A stretch of DNA of 18,997 bases from Methanocorpusculum sp. MCE (GTDB lineage Archaea; Halobacteriota; Methanomicrobia; Methanomicrobiales; Methanocorpusculaceae). The DNA lies in NCBI GenBank assembly GCA_003315675.1, contig NIZU01000103.1, positions 1 through 18,997 on the forward strand. The letters are read 5' to 3'. Of the stretch, positions 8,042 to 15,697 are shown in pieces; the first letter of the stretch is position 1; each line of letters opens with the position of its first letter. Made by a program: the position numbers and the translations under genes. The notes beneath the pieces were generated by a model. The model saw only the letters and a program-made list of their open reading frames with translations, did not search any database and was not told where the DNA came from.

Positions 8042-9664
8042 TTATGTGGTCTGGGTCGTACGGGTAAACACATCAAAGTTGTAACTGGCGATTTTTCCTG
8101 CACGGGTGAAGTAGTAGGCGATACAACCGGGATCCTCCCCGGTGCCGGGACAGTCGATCCAGTAGTTCAGCCGAATCGTTTCTTTGGCGTACCCGTCAAG
8201 CGAATCGTAACTCTCGTCATCATGGGTGATGATGATGTCATAGTCTCCCGAGAGAAGCGTGGAAGAATCCTTCAATCCGCCGTAATAGGTAAATTTGTCC
8301 CAGGCATCGCCGCGGTAATACCACATAAAGGGCCAGGCTTGATCGGTCGCAAGAGCAACCTTGTCGGAGGCATCAATCTCCGCCATCAGAGGTACGAGGT
8401 CCTCCGAGTTCTGAACCTGAACAATGGGCTCGGCGATATCCGTCGGCGTGTATGCCACATAACAGGTCGTGGCAAACAAAATGACGGCACATACGACAAG
8501 AAGGATCTTCCAGTATTTTCCGGTAAAGGTGAGAGCGAATGCTGCGACGAAGATCATCGGCGCCAGCTGATGAAGAGAGAGCCAGGGAACTTTTTCCCCG
8601 ATGTAGGCGTAGGTCAGGCAGGCGATCAATGTCCAGTAAACGGCAAACCGGATGAACTCCTTTTTTCTGTCAACAAAGACGGGAGCTTCCGGCCGGCGGA
8701 ACAAAGCCGCAAAGGAGAACTTCTTTTTTGGTTCTTTTTGTTCTTGTTCCTCCGGATTTTTCGATTCATCTTCTTTTTCAGATGACCGTTTTTTGCCGGT
8801 GAAAAGGAAAATGATGATTCCGGCCACTACCAGAATAAGGATCGGCAGTTCATACAGGACAAACATCAGGAGATAGAACACCGGCGGCCCGGCAATCCGC
8901 TGTTCGTTGTGCATCGCAAGCCAGTGTTCGATGGCCATTGGACCGGCCTGCAGAATCATTTCAGGATGGGTCCAGAATGATGAGTACAGGGTGAAGATGA
9001 TGCCAAAGAAGATGATAACCGCAATGATGAGATCGCGTATCCATTTTTCCGGAAGAGTAATCTTTCGGGTCCAAAGAAGATAAAGGAAGAATACGCCGAA
9101 GGTAACAAGGATCAGCGGCATGTTTTCTTTGGAACATATACCGAGAGCCGCCGCCACGGCCGCGATGGCCAGATAATACCATTTGCCTTTATCCAGCCAG
9201 GCAAGGAAGGCAACTACCAGAAGGAGAGAAAAGAAGACCACGAAGATATCGTTGCGTAAAAACCGGGAGAAGTAGACCAGTTCCGGAGCTATCGCAAGGA
9301 AAAGTGCCGCGATGACAGCGACTTTGCCGGTGAGATACCGCAGTCTGTAAAGCCAGTAGACGAGAGGGATGAGAGCACAACCGGCAATACGGGGAAGGAT
9401 CCTGCCGACAAGATCGGAGTCGCCGAATAGAGCGAACATGGATGCCGTGATATAGTATAAGAAGGGTCCGTGATATACCGGATCATACAGGTAATTACCG
9501 GTGGTCAGAAGCTGATAGGAAAACCAGGCATGGATCGCTTCATCGTGATGAAAGAGTTTGAGATCCAGATACGCGAATCTGAGAATGATCGCCAGAATCA
9601 GGATGGCAAAGATCACGTGCTCGACACGGATACGATTTTTTATATTCTGTATGAACGGAGGCAT
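8042..9664 (-). CDS. TIGR03663/Agl23-like polytopic GT-C type membrane protein
   Basis: This 540-residue protein has many hydrophobic helices from residue 17 onward and a large hydrophilic C-terminal part after about residue 420. The first external loop carries FHHDEA (Asp/Glu at 41-42), the acidic motif typical of lipid-phosphosugar dependent GT-C glycosyltransferases. DPVYHGPFLYY at 61-71 is characteristic of the TIGR03663 group, which databases call flippase activity-associated protein Agl23, linked to archaeal N-glycosylation. A strongly charged Lys/Glu loop lies near 288-325. The likely role is handling lipid-linked sugars at the membrane for surface glycoproteins; this is inferred from family. 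No Shine-Dalgarno sequence is visible before the ATG. The helicase gene follows 50 bp downstream on the same strand, so co-transcription is possible. Confidence 0.85.
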   Translation of the reverse strand: MPPFIQNIKNRIRVEHVIFAILILAIILRFAYLDLKLFHHDEAIHAWFSYQLLTTGNYLYDPVYHGPFLYYITASMFALFGDSDLVGRILPRIAGCALIPLVYWLYRLRYLTGKVAVIAALFLAIAPELVYFSRFLRNDIFVVFFSLLLVVAFLAWLDKGKWYYLAIAAVAAALGICSKENMPLILVTFGVFFLYLLWTRKITLPEKWIRDLIIAVIIFFGIIFTLYSSFWTHPEMILQAGPMAIEHWLAMHNEQRIAGPPVFYLLMFVLYELPILILVVAGIIIFLFTGKKRSSEKEDESKNPEEQEQKEPKKKFSFAALFRRPEAPVFVDRKKEFIRFAVYWTLIACLTYAYIGEKVPWLSLHQLAPMIFVAAFALTFTGKYWKILLVVCAVILFATTCYVAYTPTDIAEPIVQVQNSEDLVPLMAEIDASDKVALATDQAWPFMWYYRGDAWDKFTYYGGLKDSSTLLSGDYDIIITHDDESYDSLDGYAKETIRLNYWIDCPGTGEDPGCIAYYFTRAGKIASYNFDVFTRTTQTT

Positions 9665-9984
9665 GGATGCGTAAAGTATGTTTGTCAGGATAGAATATGA
9701 ATATCTTTGTCAGAAAGCATTTTTTTGACAAAAGGAAATCCTGTTTGATATCCATAAGACAGTAAATATGGGGCGTGAATCCAAAAGGAGACGGAGTGTT
9801 TCGAGAGATGAGAGCAAATAGCCCTATCCTCCACCGGACAAATTCTATTTTACAATTTTACACAAAAGAGAGAGGCACGCACGCAAACGCTTGACGAACC
9901 ATTCGGCAAAACGAAACCCGTTCCTTTAGAAGCTTTCTCGCAGGGGAAATACAACTGAAAAAAGAACTAACGAAAAAACTTTCA
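9665..9984. other. Non-coding spacer between the Agl23-like gene and rps10
   Basis: This stretch of about 320 bp is AT-rich, with short repeats such as two TTTTACA-like words near 9849-9863. I see no convincing gene, tRNA or snoRNA-like boxes in it. It should hold the promoter of the minus-strand Agl23-like gene. An AT-rich candidate, CATATTTACTG on the minus strand near 9762-9772, would give a leader of about 75 bases, but this is weak. Confidence 0.5.
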
Positions 9985-10014
9985 AAAATAAAAAAACGGA
10001 GGGGATATCCGTTT
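9985..10014 (-). terminator. Hairpin plus T-run terminator of the tuf-rps10 unit
   Basis: On the minus strand the arms AAACGGA (10014-10008) and TCCGTTT (10000-9994) form a perfect 7-bp stem with a 7-base loop. It is followed by a T-rich tract. The upstream arm overlaps the TAA stop codon of rps10 (10015-10013), so transcription would end right at the end of the gene. Confidence 0.72.
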
Positions 10015-10321
10015 AATTCTCTAAAACGATCTCGATGCTGATATCTTTTGGAACCTGGATTCGCATAAGCTGCCTGAGTGCACGCTCATCGGCGTCAAGG
10101 TCGATGAGGCGTTTGTGCACACGCATTTGCCAGCGATCCCACGTTGCCGTACCTTCTCCATCAGGGGACTTCCGGATTGGGACAATAAGTCTCTTGGTCG
10201 GCAGGGGGATAGGTCCAGCCATATTTACACCGGTACGTTCTGCAATCTCACGGATACGGTTACATACCGTCTCCACTTTCTCATAATCAGTCCCTGTCAG
10301 GCGTATTCTGGCTTTTTGCAT
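10013..10321 (-). CDS. rps10: 30S ribosomal protein S10 (uS10)
   Basis: This 102-residue protein is the small-subunit S10 protein of archaeal type and normal length. Recognisable segments are KARIRLTGTDYEKVE at the start, GVNMAGPIPLPTKRL around 31-45 and VHKRLIDLDADE around 68-79, ending with IQVPKDISIEIVLEN. It binds 16S rRNA in the head of the 30S subunit. The gene lies 39 bp after tuf on the same strand. The tuf-rps10 order is the classical end of the archaeal str operon, but the usual upstream genes rps12, rps7 and the EF-2 gene are not next to it here. Confidence 0.96.
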   Translation of the reverse strand: MQKARIRLTGTDYEKVETVCNRIREIAERTGVNMAGPIPLPTKRLIVPIRKSPDGEGTATWDRWQMRVHKRLIDLDADERALRQLMRIQVPKDISIEIVLEN

Positions 10322-10353
10322 TTTCTAAGTCACCACAAAAAATTCGAGTGAGC

Positions 10354-10370
10354 GATGAGATTATCTCATC
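10354..10370 (-). promoter_or_regulatory. Hairpin at the tuf stop codon
   Basis: GATGAGAT and ATCTCATC are perfect inverted 8-bp arms with one base between them, covering the TAA of tuf at 10361-10363. A T6 run follows about 11 bases later on the minus strand, before rps10. It could lower transcription into rps10, act as a processing site or protect the tuf 3' end. No data here separate these options. Confidence 0.4.
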
Positions 10371-11638
10371 TGCTTTGGTTTAACGCTCAGAACAAGACCT
10401 GCTGCAACGGTCATACCCATATCACGAACAGCGAATCTGCCGAGCTGCGGGAGCTCCTTTGCAGTCTCAATGACGAGCGGGCGGATCGGAGTGATGGTAC
10501 AGATTGCTGCATCGCCGGCCTTAAGGAATGCCGGGTGCTCTTCCTTAACCTGTCCGGAGCGGGGGTCCAGCTTCTTGTTAAGTTCGGTGAACATACATGC
10601 AGTCTGTGAGGTGTGGCAGTGGAACACCGGGGTGTATCCTACTGAAATGACGGACGGGTGCTGGAGAACGACGACCTGTGCGGTGAATTCCTCTGCAACG
10701 GTCGGCGGGTTCTCGATCGGACCACAGACATCGCCGCGGCGGACATCGTTCTTTGCAATACCACGGACGTTGAAACCAACGTTGTCTCCCGGAAGTGCTT
10801 CGGGGAACTCTTCGTGGTGCATCTCAATGGACTTAACTTCACCGGTAACGTTTGCCGGCATGAAGGAGATCTTCTGTCCTTTCTTGAGGATACCGGTCTC
10901 AACACGGCCTACTGGGACGGTTCCGACACCGGAGATGGTGTAGACATCCTGAATCGGGAGTCTGAGCGGCTTGTCGGTCGGCATGTCGGGCATCTTGAAG
11001 AGATCAAGTGCTGCAAGAAGTGTCGGGCCCTTGTACCAGGGGGTGTTTGCCGATGGTTCCTTAATGTTGTCACCGCAGAATGCGCTGATTGGGATGACCG
11101 GAGTCTCAGCCGGTTTGAATCCAACGGACATGATGAGTTTGGTCATCTTGTCTTTTGCTTCGTTGTACTTCGCTTCGGAGTAGTTAACTGCATCCATCTT
11201 GTTGATGGCGACGATGATCTGGTTGATACCAAGAGTCTTGGACAGGAAAACGTGTTCCTTGGTCTGCTCCATCGGGCCTTCGGTTCCGGATACGACAATG
11301 ATTGCTGCATCAGCCTGGGATGCACCGGTGATCATGTTCTTAACGAAGTCACGGTGACCTGGACAGTCGACAACGGTAAAATTGTATTTCGGGGTCTCGA
11401 ATTTCTTGTGAGCGATATCAATGGTAATACCACGTTCACGCTCTTCCTTGAGGGAGTCCATTACCCAGGCGAACTCGAAAGTTGCTTTTCCTTTTGATTC
11501 TGCTTCTTTCTTGTATCCATCAAGAATGTGCTGCTGTACGACACCGGTCTCGAAGAGAATCCGGCCAACGGTTGTTGACTTACCGTGGTCAATGTGACCG
11601 ATAACGGCAAGATTCATGTGGGGCTTTGCTGCTGCCAT
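10361..11638 (-). CDS. tuf: Translation elongation factor 1-alpha (aEF1A, EF-Tu)
   Basis: This 425-residue GTPase delivers aminoacyl-tRNA to the ribosome. The G motifs are complete: GHIDHGKS at 14-21, GITIDIAHKKFE from residue 70 for switch 2 approach, DCPGH at 91-95 and NKMD at 146-149. Domains 2 and 3 follow in the usual order, with GTVPVGRVETG and VFHCHTSQTACMF visible. The frame can be extended upstream to 11701, but I chose ATG 11638 because GGAGAT lies 8 bases before it, and the resulting MAAAKPHMNLAVIGH start and length are normal for archaea. It is the first gene of a tuf-rps10 unit with its own strong promoter. Confidence 0.97.
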   Translation of the reverse strand: MAAAKPHMNLAVIGHIDHGKSTTVGRILFETGVVQQHILDGYKKEAESKGKATFEFAWVMDSLKEERERGITIDIAHKKFETPKYNFTVVDCPGHRDFVKNMITGASQADAAIIVVSGTEGPMEQTKEHVFLSKTLGINQIIVAINKMDAVNYSEAKYNEAKDKMTKLIMSVGFKPAETPVIPISAFCGDNIKEPSANTPWYKGPTLLAALDLFKMPDMPTDKPLRLPIQDVYTISGVGTVPVGRVETGILKKGQKISFMPANVTGEVKSIEMHHEEFPEALPGDNVGFNVRGIAKNDVRRGDVCGPIENPPTVAEEFTAQVVVLQHPSVISVGYTPVFHCHTSQTACMFTELNKKLDPRSGQVKEEHPAFLKAGDAAICTITPIRPLVIETAKELPQLGRFAVRDMGMTVAAGLVLSVKPKQMR

Positions 11639-11646
11639 GATAATGT

Positions 11647-11652
11647 ATCTCC
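11647..11652 (-). promoter_or_regulatory. Ribosome binding site of tuf
   Basis: GGAGAT on the minus strand sits 8 bases before the ATG at 11638. It fixes the start and rules out the 21-codon N-terminal extension. Confidence 0.75.
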
Positions 11653-11728
11653 ACTTTGACTCATTGATAGGGACACAAAAGATTGCGATCCAAATCAACA
11701 CGAGTGTAAACAGATAGGTCTTACAACC

Positions 11729-11737
11729 ATATAAATT
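11729..11737 (-). promoter_or_regulatory. TATA-box promoter of tuf
   Basis: The minus strand reads GAGGAATTAATTTATATGG, a good archaeal TATA box (TTTATAT) with a purine-rich BRE-like stretch before it. Transcription would start about 25 bases downstream, near 11704, giving a leader of about 65 bases that contains the ribosome binding site. Confidence 0.6.
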
Positions 11738-11800
11738 AATTCCTCAGCCAAACGAACAGAACCGACAGACTAATAGGAAAATAATCCCGTATTCTCTGTA

Positions 11801-12109
11801 ATGAAATCATTACCTCTTGAGAGAAAACCGAGCGGTAAATCGACCGTGATGTGCGGGGACAAGGAAGTTTCCGTACACAGTACCTGTGTTTTTTGCGCGA
11901 ACTGCGCAGGAATACGGGTAAACCGGAGAGTTACCCCGAATCCGTATGCCCAGGCAATGCGCGGATCAAAGGGAGGATTATCCCTTGATGAACAGTTAAT
12001 GGAAGGGATGGTCCTTTTCAACACCGTGATCGAAGACAAGAACGCCACCGATATTGAGTGTTCGGATGATGCAGGGTCCGGATACCAGCCGCTCTCACGC
12101 AGACGTTAG
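11801..12109 (+). CDS. Small hypothetical protein with a Cys cluster
   Basis: This 102-residue frame encodes a soluble basic protein that I do not recognise. It has Cys at 18, 29, 32 and 35 (STCVFCANCAG), which could bind a metal, and Cys at 86. There are no membrane segments. Codon choice looks like that of the neighbouring genes, and it fills the only sizeable gap between tuf and cobS, which argues for a real gene. Its end overlaps the end of cobS by 15 bp in convergent orientation. No Shine-Dalgarno is visible before the ATG, so it may be leaderless or start elsewhere. A 92-codon frame on the opposite strand (11770-12048) looks less protein-like. Confidence 0.55.
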   Translation: MKSLPLERKPSGKSTVMCGDKEVSVHSTCVFCANCAGIRVNRRVTPNPYAQAMRGSKGGLSLDEQLMEGMVLFNTVIEDKNATDIECSDDAGSGYQPLSRRR

Positions 12110-12835
12110 TATTACTGCTGCGACCAGAAGAACGGCCATCCGGGTGAGTTCATTGCCCGCTCCGGTCACATCCCCGTTCGTCCCGCCGAAGAGTTTTCGC
12201 GCGAGGAGATGAAGGCACAGGAACGTGACGAGAGCCGTAGCGAGCCCCGCCCCGACATACATTTTTCCAGGAAGAAGAAAGAGCGGGAGAGTCAAGACTA
12301 CGGCATAGATGCAGAACCGCTTTTTTGAACGATCGTAGATATATTTCTGAATCCCGTCGTGAAAGGGTTTTCCAAGCGCCGACGAGAGAGCCATACTCAG
12401 TTTCCCGAAAACTTCTGCTATGAACACGGCAAAAGCGATCTGCAGAACGGTCATGGATGAGAGTGCAGCGTAGGAGATCAAAACGACCATGATTCCAAGA
12501 GCGAGTGCCCCGGCACCTGTCGTTCGTTCGGTCATGGCACGGATCCGTTTTTCCCTGCTGCCGTGCGCCATGAGTCCGTCGCCGAAATCGAGAAGGCCGT
12601 CAAAGTGGTTGCCACCGGAAATGAAGACCGCTAAGGCAAGGGTGAGGGCGGCAATTATTGCAGAGTTTTCAAAGCCGAGATACCTGGCGGTCAGCCCGGG
12701 AACTGCCGCGATACCGCCGGTGACGTACCCGGCTATCGGATAGAGCCAGCTTCGCTTCGCAAAACATTCATAATCCGCCGGTTTTCCCAGAGGGAGGATC
12801 GTGGTGAACTGTAAGAGTGCACGAAGTGACTGCAT
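12095..12835 (-). CDS. cobS: Adenosylcobinamide-GDP ribazoletransferase (cobalamin synthase)
   Basis: This 246-residue integral membrane protein joins adenosylcobinamide-GDP and alpha-ribazole (or its phosphate) to give adenosylcobalamin (phosphate) and GMP, the last assembly step of the nucleotide loop. The metal-binding motif GGNHFDGLLDFGDG at residues 74-87 is the family signature, followed by RAMTERTTGAGA near 99-110. Several hydrophobic helices span the rest, with length normal for CobS. The gene is divergent from cobT, which makes the activated lower ligand used here. The ATG at 12835 lies 28 bp from a TATA-like element on the minus strand, so the mRNA is probably leaderless. Confidence 0.95.
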   Translation of the reverse strand: MQSLRALLQFTTILPLGKPADYECFAKRSWLYPIAGYVTGGIAAVPGLTARYLGFENSAIIAALTLALAVFISGGNHFDGLLDFGDGLMAHGSREKRIRAMTERTTGAGALALGIMVVLISYAALSSMTVLQIAFAVFIAEVFGKLSMALSSALGKPFHDGIQKYIYDRSKKRFCIYAVVLTLPLFLLPGKMYVGAGLATALVTFLCLHLLARKLFGGTNGDVTGAGNELTRMAVLLVAAVILTSA

Positions 12836-12837
12836 TT

Positions 12838-12872
12838 ATATTATATCTTGTCAGTTCTAAATGATATAATAT
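12838..12872. promoter_or_regulatory. Mirrored divergent promoters between cobS and cobT
   Basis: The 38-bp spacer carries a perfect inverted repeat: ATATTATATC at 12838-12847 and GATATAATAT at 12863-12872. Each arm reads as a TATA element for the gene on the far side. The left arm ends 27 bases before the cobT ATG (12874), and the right arm ends 28 bases before the cobS ATG (12835). This spacing implies two leaderless or near-leaderless transcripts facing away from each other. No riboswitch would fit. Confidence 0.6.
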
Positions 12873-12873
12873 C

Positions 12874-13884
12874 ATGTCATTTGTTTCAACGAGAGCGGAT
12901 TTCTCTGCCGAATCGCCGATGTTCGCCCTGATCCTGTCAAACTCCCTCGTCTCCACAATAGAAGGGGTATCCGGAGCCGGGGAGAGCCCGGCAAAAAGTC
13001 TGATGGTGCCACCGTTAGACGCCGAACTTATCATAAACGGCGAGATAACCTCCGTTGACATGACGCCGAACACGCCGACCGGCTGCCCTACGCCGGCAGT
13101 CCTGACTCTCGCGATGATGGATCAGATAGGTATGAAACCTCTCATGATCGCGGCAGGTCTGGATCACAAGGTCACCGTCCCTCATATGCAGTTCGGTGAA
13201 AAAGCCGGAGGCGATCCGCGGGAAGGAAGGGCAGTTCCCAATGCAAAGGAACTTTTTGAAAAAGGCAGATGGCTCGGCAAATACCTCTCCCAAACACACG
13301 ACCTCCTCGTTCTCGGAGAGTGCCTGCCGGGAGGAACGACGACCGCACTCTGCGTTCTTCGCGCTCTTGGCTATCAGGCAAAAGTCAGCAGCTGCCTGGT
13401 GGATAATCCGGTCTGCATCAAAGAGAGAATTGCAGACGAAGCGGTGAAAAAGGTACAGAAAGCCGGGGTGACCGATCCGCTCGAGATCGTTTCCATGGTG
13501 GGAGATCCGATGATCCCGGTCGCTGCGGGAATCGCCGAAGGCTACCGGGGAAAACTGTTCCTTGCGGGGGGCACGCAGATGCTTGCGGCGGCGGCAGTGA
13601 TTCGGGCACTTGGAAACACCGTTCCCGATATTGTAACGACCGTATATGTCTACGATGACAAGACCGCCTCGTTCAAAGAAACGGCCGCCGCGGTCGGAGC
13701 AGATGCCTATTATGTGGACCCTGAATTCGGATCGATCGGCCATCCAGGTCTTGCCCGATATGCTGAAGGCGAGATCAAAGAAGGGTCAGGCGCCGGAGGA
13801 GCGATGTTTCTTGCAAGCATTCTCGGCTTCGCTCCCGAGGTTATCAGGAACGCGATCCGCGAACAGGTAATCAGATACACATAG
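12874..13884 (+). CDS. cobT: Archaeal-type nicotinate-nucleotide-dimethylbenzimidazole phosphoribosyltransferase
   Basis: This 336-residue enzyme belongs to the archaeal CobT group (TIGR00303). It would transfer phosphoribose from nicotinate mononucleotide to the lower-ligand base, giving the alpha-ribazole phosphate type substrate for CobS. Visible motifs are GECLPGGTTTA at 148-158, MVGDPMIPVAAGI at 208-220, LAGGTQMLAA at 240-249 and YAEGEIKEGSGAGG near the C-terminus, which fits the region of the acidic catalytic residue. The lower ligand of methanogens is often 5-hydroxybenzimidazole, so the base may not be dimethylbenzimidazole. The stop TAG is followed directly by the ATG of the next gene, so it heads a three-gene unit. 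Confidence 0.9.
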   Translation: MSFVSTRADFSAESPMFALILSNSLVSTIEGVSGAGESPAKSLMVPPLDAELIINGEITSVDMTPNTPTGCPTPAVLTLAMMDQIGMKPLMIAAGLDHKVTVPHMQFGEKAGGDPREGRAVPNAKELFEKGRWLGKYLSQTHDLLVLGECLPGGTTTALCVLRALGYQAKVSSCLVDNPVCIKERIADEAVKKVQKAGVTDPLEIVSMVGDPMIPVAAGIAEGYRGKLFLAGGTQMLAAAAVIRALGNTVPDIVTTVYVYDDKTASFKETAAAVGADAYYVDPEFGSIGHPGLARYAEGEIKEGSGAGGAMFLASILGFAPEVIRNAIREQVIRYT

Positions 13885-14409
13885 ATGGAACTGGAAATAC
13901 AGATCCGCAATGCGGAGTTCTCCTGCAGATGCTGCGGGGAGTGCTGCAGCGGAAACGATAACGAAGTAATGGTCTCGCCCGACGAAATAGATCTGCTCTG
14001 TGAAGCGACAGGCCTTACCCCGGACCAGATAGCCGAACCATATCCCGAATGGATCCATGATCAGGGAGCGATCTTCACCTTCGGCCGCGTTTTGCGGCGT
14101 GGAGAGGACGGGAACTGTATGTTTCTAAAAAACAACAGATGCACCGTCTACGAACACCGACCGCATATCTGCCGAACCTATCCCTTCATGCTCAACGGAA
14201 AAGAACTCCTCGTCTTTGAATGCTGCGGATGTAAAACAGGCACTCCTACACCGGACGCGGCATTGAACGCACAGGATCTCCTTACCCGCCGCGAGGCAGA
14301 GGATAAAGAATTTCTTTTAACAAAAGAGCAGTACCAAAAGCATAGTATGGTCCTGGGGTCAACAATCATCTTCGACAGCAGGGGAGCTCATCAGCATAAA
14401 CGACAATGA
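13885..14409 (+). CDS. YkgJ-family Cys-cluster protein
   Basis: This 174-residue soluble protein has the Cys pattern of the YkgJ/UPF0153 family, annotated as zinc- or iron-chelating. Cys lie at 14, 16, 17, 20 and 21 (FSCRCCGECC), then at 78, 86 and 96 (HICRTYP), with CCGC at 113-116. These probably hold a metal ion or an Fe-S cluster. The reaction of the family is unknown to me. The ATG follows the cobT stop without a gap (TAGATG), and its TGA overlaps the next start (ATGA), so translation is coupled on both sides. The link to cobalamin is only by position. Confidence 0.85.
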   Translation: MELEIQIRNAEFSCRCCGECCSGNDNEVMVSPDEIDLLCEATGLTPDQIAEPYPEWIHDQGAIFTFGRVLRRGEDGNCMFLKNNRCTVYEHRPHICRTYPFMLNGKELLVFECCGCKTGTPTPDAALNAQDLLTRREAEDKEFLLTKEQYQKHSMVLGSTIIFDSRGAHQHKRQ

Positions 14410-15677
14410 CGGAAATACACATCGTTGGAACAGCCCATGTTTCACAAAAAAGCATCGATGAAGTTCATGAGGCAGTAGACGCAGTAAATCCTGATGTGAT
14501 CGCGATCGAACTTGATCCGGGGCGTTTTGCCGCATTAAAACAGCAGATGAGGGAGGCAGCGGATCGGGAGACCGGGATCCAGCCAAATGAGGAGGAAAAA
14601 CCTGTCGCACCCGAGGTGAAGAGTCTCTTAAAAGGGAATTTTACTCTGATGCTTGTTCAGTGGATCCTCGCCTATGTTCAGCGAAAGATCGGTATGAACG
14701 TCGGCGTCGAACCGGGAGCCGAGATGAAAGAGGCGATAAAAATCGCCGAAGAACGAAATATCAGAATACTTCTCATCGACCGGAACATCAACACGACCCT
14801 CGCCCGCTTCTGGGGGAATATGAAATTCCTCGAGAAGATAAAACTCGTGTGGATCCTGATCAGATCGATGGTCGGAACGGATGACGAGACGGAAAGTATC
14901 GATACCGAGATGGTCGAGTCTCTGACAAATCCGGATATGATCGAGCTTGCCCTTGCCGAGTTTCAGAAGTTTTCCCCGACCGGCGCAAATGCGCTGATCA
15001 CGGAAAGGGATGCCTATCTGGCGCACGGCATCATCAATCTGGAGCACAGTTCCTTCGAGCGGGGAGTGGTCGTGGTGGGTGCCGGACACCTCCCGGGAAT
15101 CAACCGATTCAGGGAACATCCCGAAACACTGCCATCCATGAAAAGTCTCAATGAACTGCCAAAGAAGTATCCTTGGGGTAAGATCATCGGCAGTCTATTC
15201 GTCGCCATGTTTGCGGTCATCATTCTGGCGATCGCATTTTCGGGAGCAACCGATATTCTTGTTTGGGCGATCATCTATTGGGTGGTTATCAATGGCGTGT
15301 TTGCCGGAATCGCAACACTGCTCGTAAAAGGTCACCCATTTTCTGCAGCGACAGCGGCGGGTCTAGCATGGATGACCTCCTTAAACCCGTTCCTTGCCTG
15401 CGGATGGTTTGCGGCGATCGTGGAGGCCCGGATGCGGCCGCCGACTGCCGGGGACTTTAAGGCGATCGCAAAGGCCGAAACGATTCACGATATGTTTTCG
15501 GTCCCGCTGTTTAAGATCCTCCTTGTCGCTGCCGCGGCAAATATCGGGAGTACGATTGCGACAATTGCCTTCTTTGTCTTCCTGACACCGCTCTTAGGAG
15601 TCGATCTTGATATGATGAAAGAGATATTGATAACCGGATTTACCAACCTCTGGACATTTTTAACGGGCTGGATCTGA
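14406..15677 (+). CDS. TraB/PrgY-family protein with C-terminal membrane domain
   Basis: This 423-residue protein starts with a TraB (TIKI/GumN-like) domain: GTAHVS at 8-13, IELDPGR at 34-40, ITERDAYLA at 198-206 and VVGAGHLPGI at 223-232. The conserved GxxH and Glu motifs suggest a metal-dependent peptidase-like site, as proposed for relatives. From about residue 258 there are several hydrophobic helices (about 260-280, 283-306, 318-340 and 369-397). In PrgY this family acts against peptide pheromones; no substrate can be inferred here. It is the last gene of the cobT unit, with an ATGA overlap. Only 20 bp separate it from the convergent methyltransferase remnant. Confidence 0.87.
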   Translation: MTEIHIVGTAHVSQKSIDEVHEAVDAVNPDVIAIELDPGRFAALKQQMREAADRETGIQPNEEEKPVAPEVKSLLKGNFTLMLVQWILAYVQRKIGMNVGVEPGAEMKEAIKIAEERNIRILLIDRNINTTLARFWGNMKFLEKIKLVWILIRSMVGTDDETESIDTEMVESLTNPDMIELALAEFQKFSPTGANALITERDAYLAHGIINLEHSSFERGVVVVGAGHLPGINRFREHPETLPSMKSLNELPKKYPWGKIIGSLFVAMFAVIILAIAFSGATDILVWAIIYWVVINGVFAGIATLLVKGHPFSAATAAGLAWMTSLNPFLACGWFAAIVEARMRPPTAGDFKAIAKAETIHDMFSVPLFKILLVAAAANIGSTIATIAFFVFLTPLLGVDLDMMKEILITGFTNLWTFLTGWI

Positions 15678-15697
15678 TCATCCAACCAATCAACACC

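Noticed and set aside
9665..9984. Possible RNA gene in the spacer
   Set aside because: No cloverleaf, no C/D box pair and no strong hairpin could be found by eye.
10658..11497. 279-codon plus-strand frame opposite tuf
   Set aside because: Shadow of the highly conserved tuf coding sequence; no protein features.
11770..12048. 92-codon minus-strand frame opposite the small Cys protein
   Set aside because: Less natural composition than the plus-strand frame and no start signal seen.
13015..13743. 242-codon minus-strand frame opposite cobT
   Set aside because: Antisense to cobT motifs; composition rich in Arg and His as typical for a shadow frame.
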